From the NCBI RefSeq assembly GCF_015354405.1, contig NZ_JADKYP010000030.1, positions 19,377-83,376 of the forward strand: a stretch of 64,000 nt of DNA. The letters are read 5' to 3'. A program made the position numbers and the translations under genes. The notes under the pieces are model-generated. The model ran no database searches, was not told the origin of the DNA, and saw nothing but the letters and a program-made list of their open reading frames with translations. Positions 62,532-64,000 of the stretch are shown piece by piece (positions within the stretch are counted from its first letter, which is position 1; each line of letters opens with the position of its first letter). Source of the DNA: Nocardia sp. BSTN01. GTDB taxonomy: Bacteria > Actinomycetota > Actinomycetes > Mycobacteriales > Mycobacteriaceae.

Positions 62532-63470
62532 TCATTCGGGGCGACCAGGTGTCCGCTGCGGTCGGCCCGGCTGTGTCAGGAAGGGTGCGGGGGACAGTGG
62601 TGGTTGCTCGTCGGCATCGGTGACCGGTAGTTGGGTCTGCCCGTTCTCCGCGCCGGCCGAACCGGATGTCTCCGTACCGGTGTCTGCGGTCGCTGCGCCC
62701 GATTCCGGCGGGGTCGACCGTTCCAGGAAGCGCAGCAGCTCCACCGGGAACGGGAGGACCAGGGTCGAATTCTTCTCTGCCGCAACCTCGACGACGGTTT
62801 GGAGCAGCCGTAGCTGCAACGCCGCCGGGGCGGTCGCCATCCGTTCGGCGGCGTCGGTCAGCTTCCGCGAGGCCTGGAGTTCGCCTTCGGCAGTGATGAC
62901 GCGGGCGCGGCGTTCGCGCTCGGCCTCCGCCTGCCGCGACATCGACCGTTTCAGCGATTCCGGCAGGGCCACGTCCTTGATCTCCACCCGGTCGATGTGC
63001 ACGCCCCAGGCGAGGGCCGGGCTGTCGATCATCAATTCCAGGCCCTTGTTCAACTGTTCGCGGTTGGACAGCAGATCGTCGAGTTCGCTCTTACCGATGA
63101 TCGAGCGCAGCGACGTTTGCGCCACCTGCTCGACGGCGAACAGATAGTCCTGCACCTCGACCACCGCCTGTGCCGGGTCGATCACCCGGAAGTACACCAC
63201 CGCGTCGACCCGCACGGTCACGTTGTCGCGGGTGATGCCCTCCTGTCCCGGCACCGGCATCGTGACGACCTGCATCGGCACCTTGCGCATCTTGTCCACG
63301 AACGGAATGAGCACCCGCAACCCCGGTTTACGCACCGCTCGCACCCGCCCGAACCGGAACACCAGCCCGCGCTCGTACTGCTGAACCACCCGCAACCCGG
63401 TCCCGAAGGCGATGCCGGCGCACACCGCCCCGGCCCCCACGATGAATGCGGCAAACATCGCAACGTCCAT
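62532..63470 (-). CDS. SPFH/band 7 protein (slipin)
   Basis: A 312-residue membrane-scaffold protein of the stomatin/slipin group. One N-terminal membrane segment (MFAAFIVGAGAVCAGIAFGTGL), then the SPFH domain: VQQYERGLVFRFGRV, PGLRVLIPFVDKM, VTVRVDAVVYFRVIDP, QTSLRSIIGKSELDDLLSNRE, WGVHIDRVEIKDVALPESLKRSMSRQAEAERERRARVI-type coiled region. The last 60 residues are Pro/Thr-rich. ATG 63470 is used; an upstream ATG at 63530 would add 20 hydrophilic residues. Slipins organise membrane microdomains; no NfeD gene is seen next to it. Confidence 0.9.
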   Translation of the reverse strand: MDVAMFAAFIVGAGAVCAGIAFGTGLRVVQQYERGLVFRFGRVRAVRKPGLRVLIPFVDKMRKVPMQVVTMPVPGQEGITRDNVTVRVDAVVYFRVIDPAQAVVEVQDYLFAVEQVAQTSLRSIIGKSELDDLLSNREQLNKGLELMIDSPALAWGVHIDRVEIKDVALPESLKRSMSRQAEAERERRARVITAEGELQASRKLTDAAERMATAPAALQLRLLQTVVEVAAEKNSTLVLPFPVELLRFLERSTPPESGAATADTGTETSGSAGAENGQTQLPVTDADEQPPLSPAPFLTQPGRPQRTPGRPE

Positions 63471-63654
63471 AGCGTCACCACCATGCGAAACGCCCGGCAC
63501 GCCCGCGACCGGGCTCCTGCCATCGATCATGGCACCGATGCGCCGAACGGGCCATGCACGCTCGACGCAGGGCGTTGTCGGGCGGGGCGCTCGCGGCTGG
63601 GAGGTACACGCCGCTCACCGGGCGAACGGCAGGATGTGCGGTTACCGTCCGCTC

Positions 63655-64000
63655 ATGGAATTCGTCGTCATCGCCGCCGTGGTCGGCGCACTCGTGTGGA
63701 TCTCGGTCGCGGCCGTTCGCCGAGAACGCCGGCCGTCGGCGCGCCGTCGGAAATGGGAGGCCGGCAATGCGGGTGGTGGCGGCCGCAGATTCAGCGGAAG
63801 TGATTGCGGCGGAGGCGGTTGCAGTGCGGGCGGTTGTAGCGGGGGTAGTGGTTGCAGCGGGGGCAGTAGTTGTGGTGGGGGAGCCAGCTGTGGTGGGGGA
63901 GCCAGTTGTGGTGGGGGAAGCAGTTGCGGTGGCGGAAGTAGCAGTTGTGGCGGCGGAAGTAGCTGCGGTGGGGGAAGTAGTTGTGGCGGTGGCAGTAGCA
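63655..64000 (+). CDS. membrane-anchored Cys/Gly/Ser-repeat protein, N-terminal part (runs off the right edge)
   Basis: At least 115 residues; the C-terminus is outside the window. It starts MEFVVIAAVVGALVWISVAA (one membrane segment), then a basic stretch (VRRERRPSARRRKWEAG), then from about residue 48 a repeat of five to six residues, consensus S-S/A-C-G-G-G, with 11 Cys in the last 65 residues seen. The reading frame is maintained through the repeats. It lies 184 bases from and divergent to the slipin gene. I know no characterised family; Cys-Gly-rich tails occur in some actinobacterial membrane proteins and in metal-binding or post-translationally modified peptides. Function unknown. Confidence 0.65.
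   Translation, partial: MEFVVIAAVVGALVWISVAAVRRERRPSARRRKWEAGNAGGGGRRFSGSDCGGGGCSAGGCSGGSGCSGGSSCGGGASCGGGASCGGGSSCGGGSSSCGGGSSCGGGSSCGGGSS

Noticed and set aside
63780-64000. Repeated 15-18 base units that could be taken for a repeat array or CRISPR
   Set aside because: They are in-frame codons for Gly-Gly-Ser-Cys repeats within one open frame, with no spacers.

Overview
The window is high-GC DNA from a mycolic-acid actinobacterium, most likely Nocardia or a close relative such as Rhodococcus. Evidence: a carboxylic acid reductase of Nocardia type, a mycothiol-dependent formaldehyde detoxification pair, an etfAB plus methylglucose-lipopolysaccharide gene block in the order known from Mycobacterium tuberculosis (Rv3028c to Rv3032), a CYP125-like and a CYP123-like P450, and XRE/DUF397 gene families. 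The species assignment is inference from gene content. I saw no rRNA, tRNA, CRISPR array, transposase or prophage.

Layout. 0-2.5 kb: the 5' part of a CvnA-like histidine-kinase ATPase running off the left edge, an APH(6)-type kinase and a DUF1707 membrane protein. 2.6-8.2 kb: etfA/etfB, divergent from a three-gene translationally coupled operon (methyltransferase, GH57 branching enzyme, GT4 glucosyltransferase) expected to make methylglucose lipopolysaccharide. 8.3-12.8 kb: PadR regulator with its ABC exporter, then two acyltransferases (OlsB-like and PlsC-like). 12.8-20 kb: a stress-signalling island with PAS-ANTAR protein, receiver-PP2C phosphatase, CHASE3 histidine kinase, single-domain response regulator, STAS antagonist, RsbW-type anti-sigma, SigF-type sigma factor and a second HATPase. 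20-30 kb: MsrA, an F420-type reductase, GAF regulator with aldehyde dehydrogenase and DUF779 protein, the lactate-utilisation operon lutABC, two sugar/nucleoside-type kinases and a TetR regulator.

30-47 kb is an oxidative catabolism region: four P450s, three SDRs, an aldehyde dehydrogenase, a 3Fe-4S ferredoxin, a dihydrodipicolinate-reductase-like protein, a SnoaL-like protein and PpnP, ending in mscR (S-hydroxymethyl-mycothiol dehydrogenase) with a metallo-hydrolase. Part of it resembles the M. tuberculosis cyp123 locus (Rv0760c to Rv0769) but has no cyp51 and instead carries a CYP125-like gene. KstR-like palindromes (core AAC-N2-GTT) lie in three of its promoters. Between the first and second P450 are an alcohol dehydrogenase remnant, a tail-tip-lysozyme protein and a DUF4189 protein.

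47-52 kb is accessory: three small genes divergent from an XRE regulator with three DUF397 paralogues, then an alpha/beta-hydrolase-DUF6817 fusion gene flanked by two equal-length 74-bp palindromic elements whose inner stems differ in sequence but not in form. 52-58 kb: decayed remnants, the carboxylic acid reductase, a small protein, and an SDR/HxlR pair that appears truncated head-to-head. 58-64 kb: a lipoprotein, a PF10118 hydrolase-ferredoxin reductase-EphD-like operon, a slipin, and at the right edge the start of a membrane-anchored protein with Cys-Gly-Gly-Gly-Ser repeats.

The strongest candidates for something undescribed are the twin 74-bp elements, the Cys-rich repeat protein, the divergent small-gene trio beside the XRE/DUF397 set, and the tail-tip-lysozyme protein.
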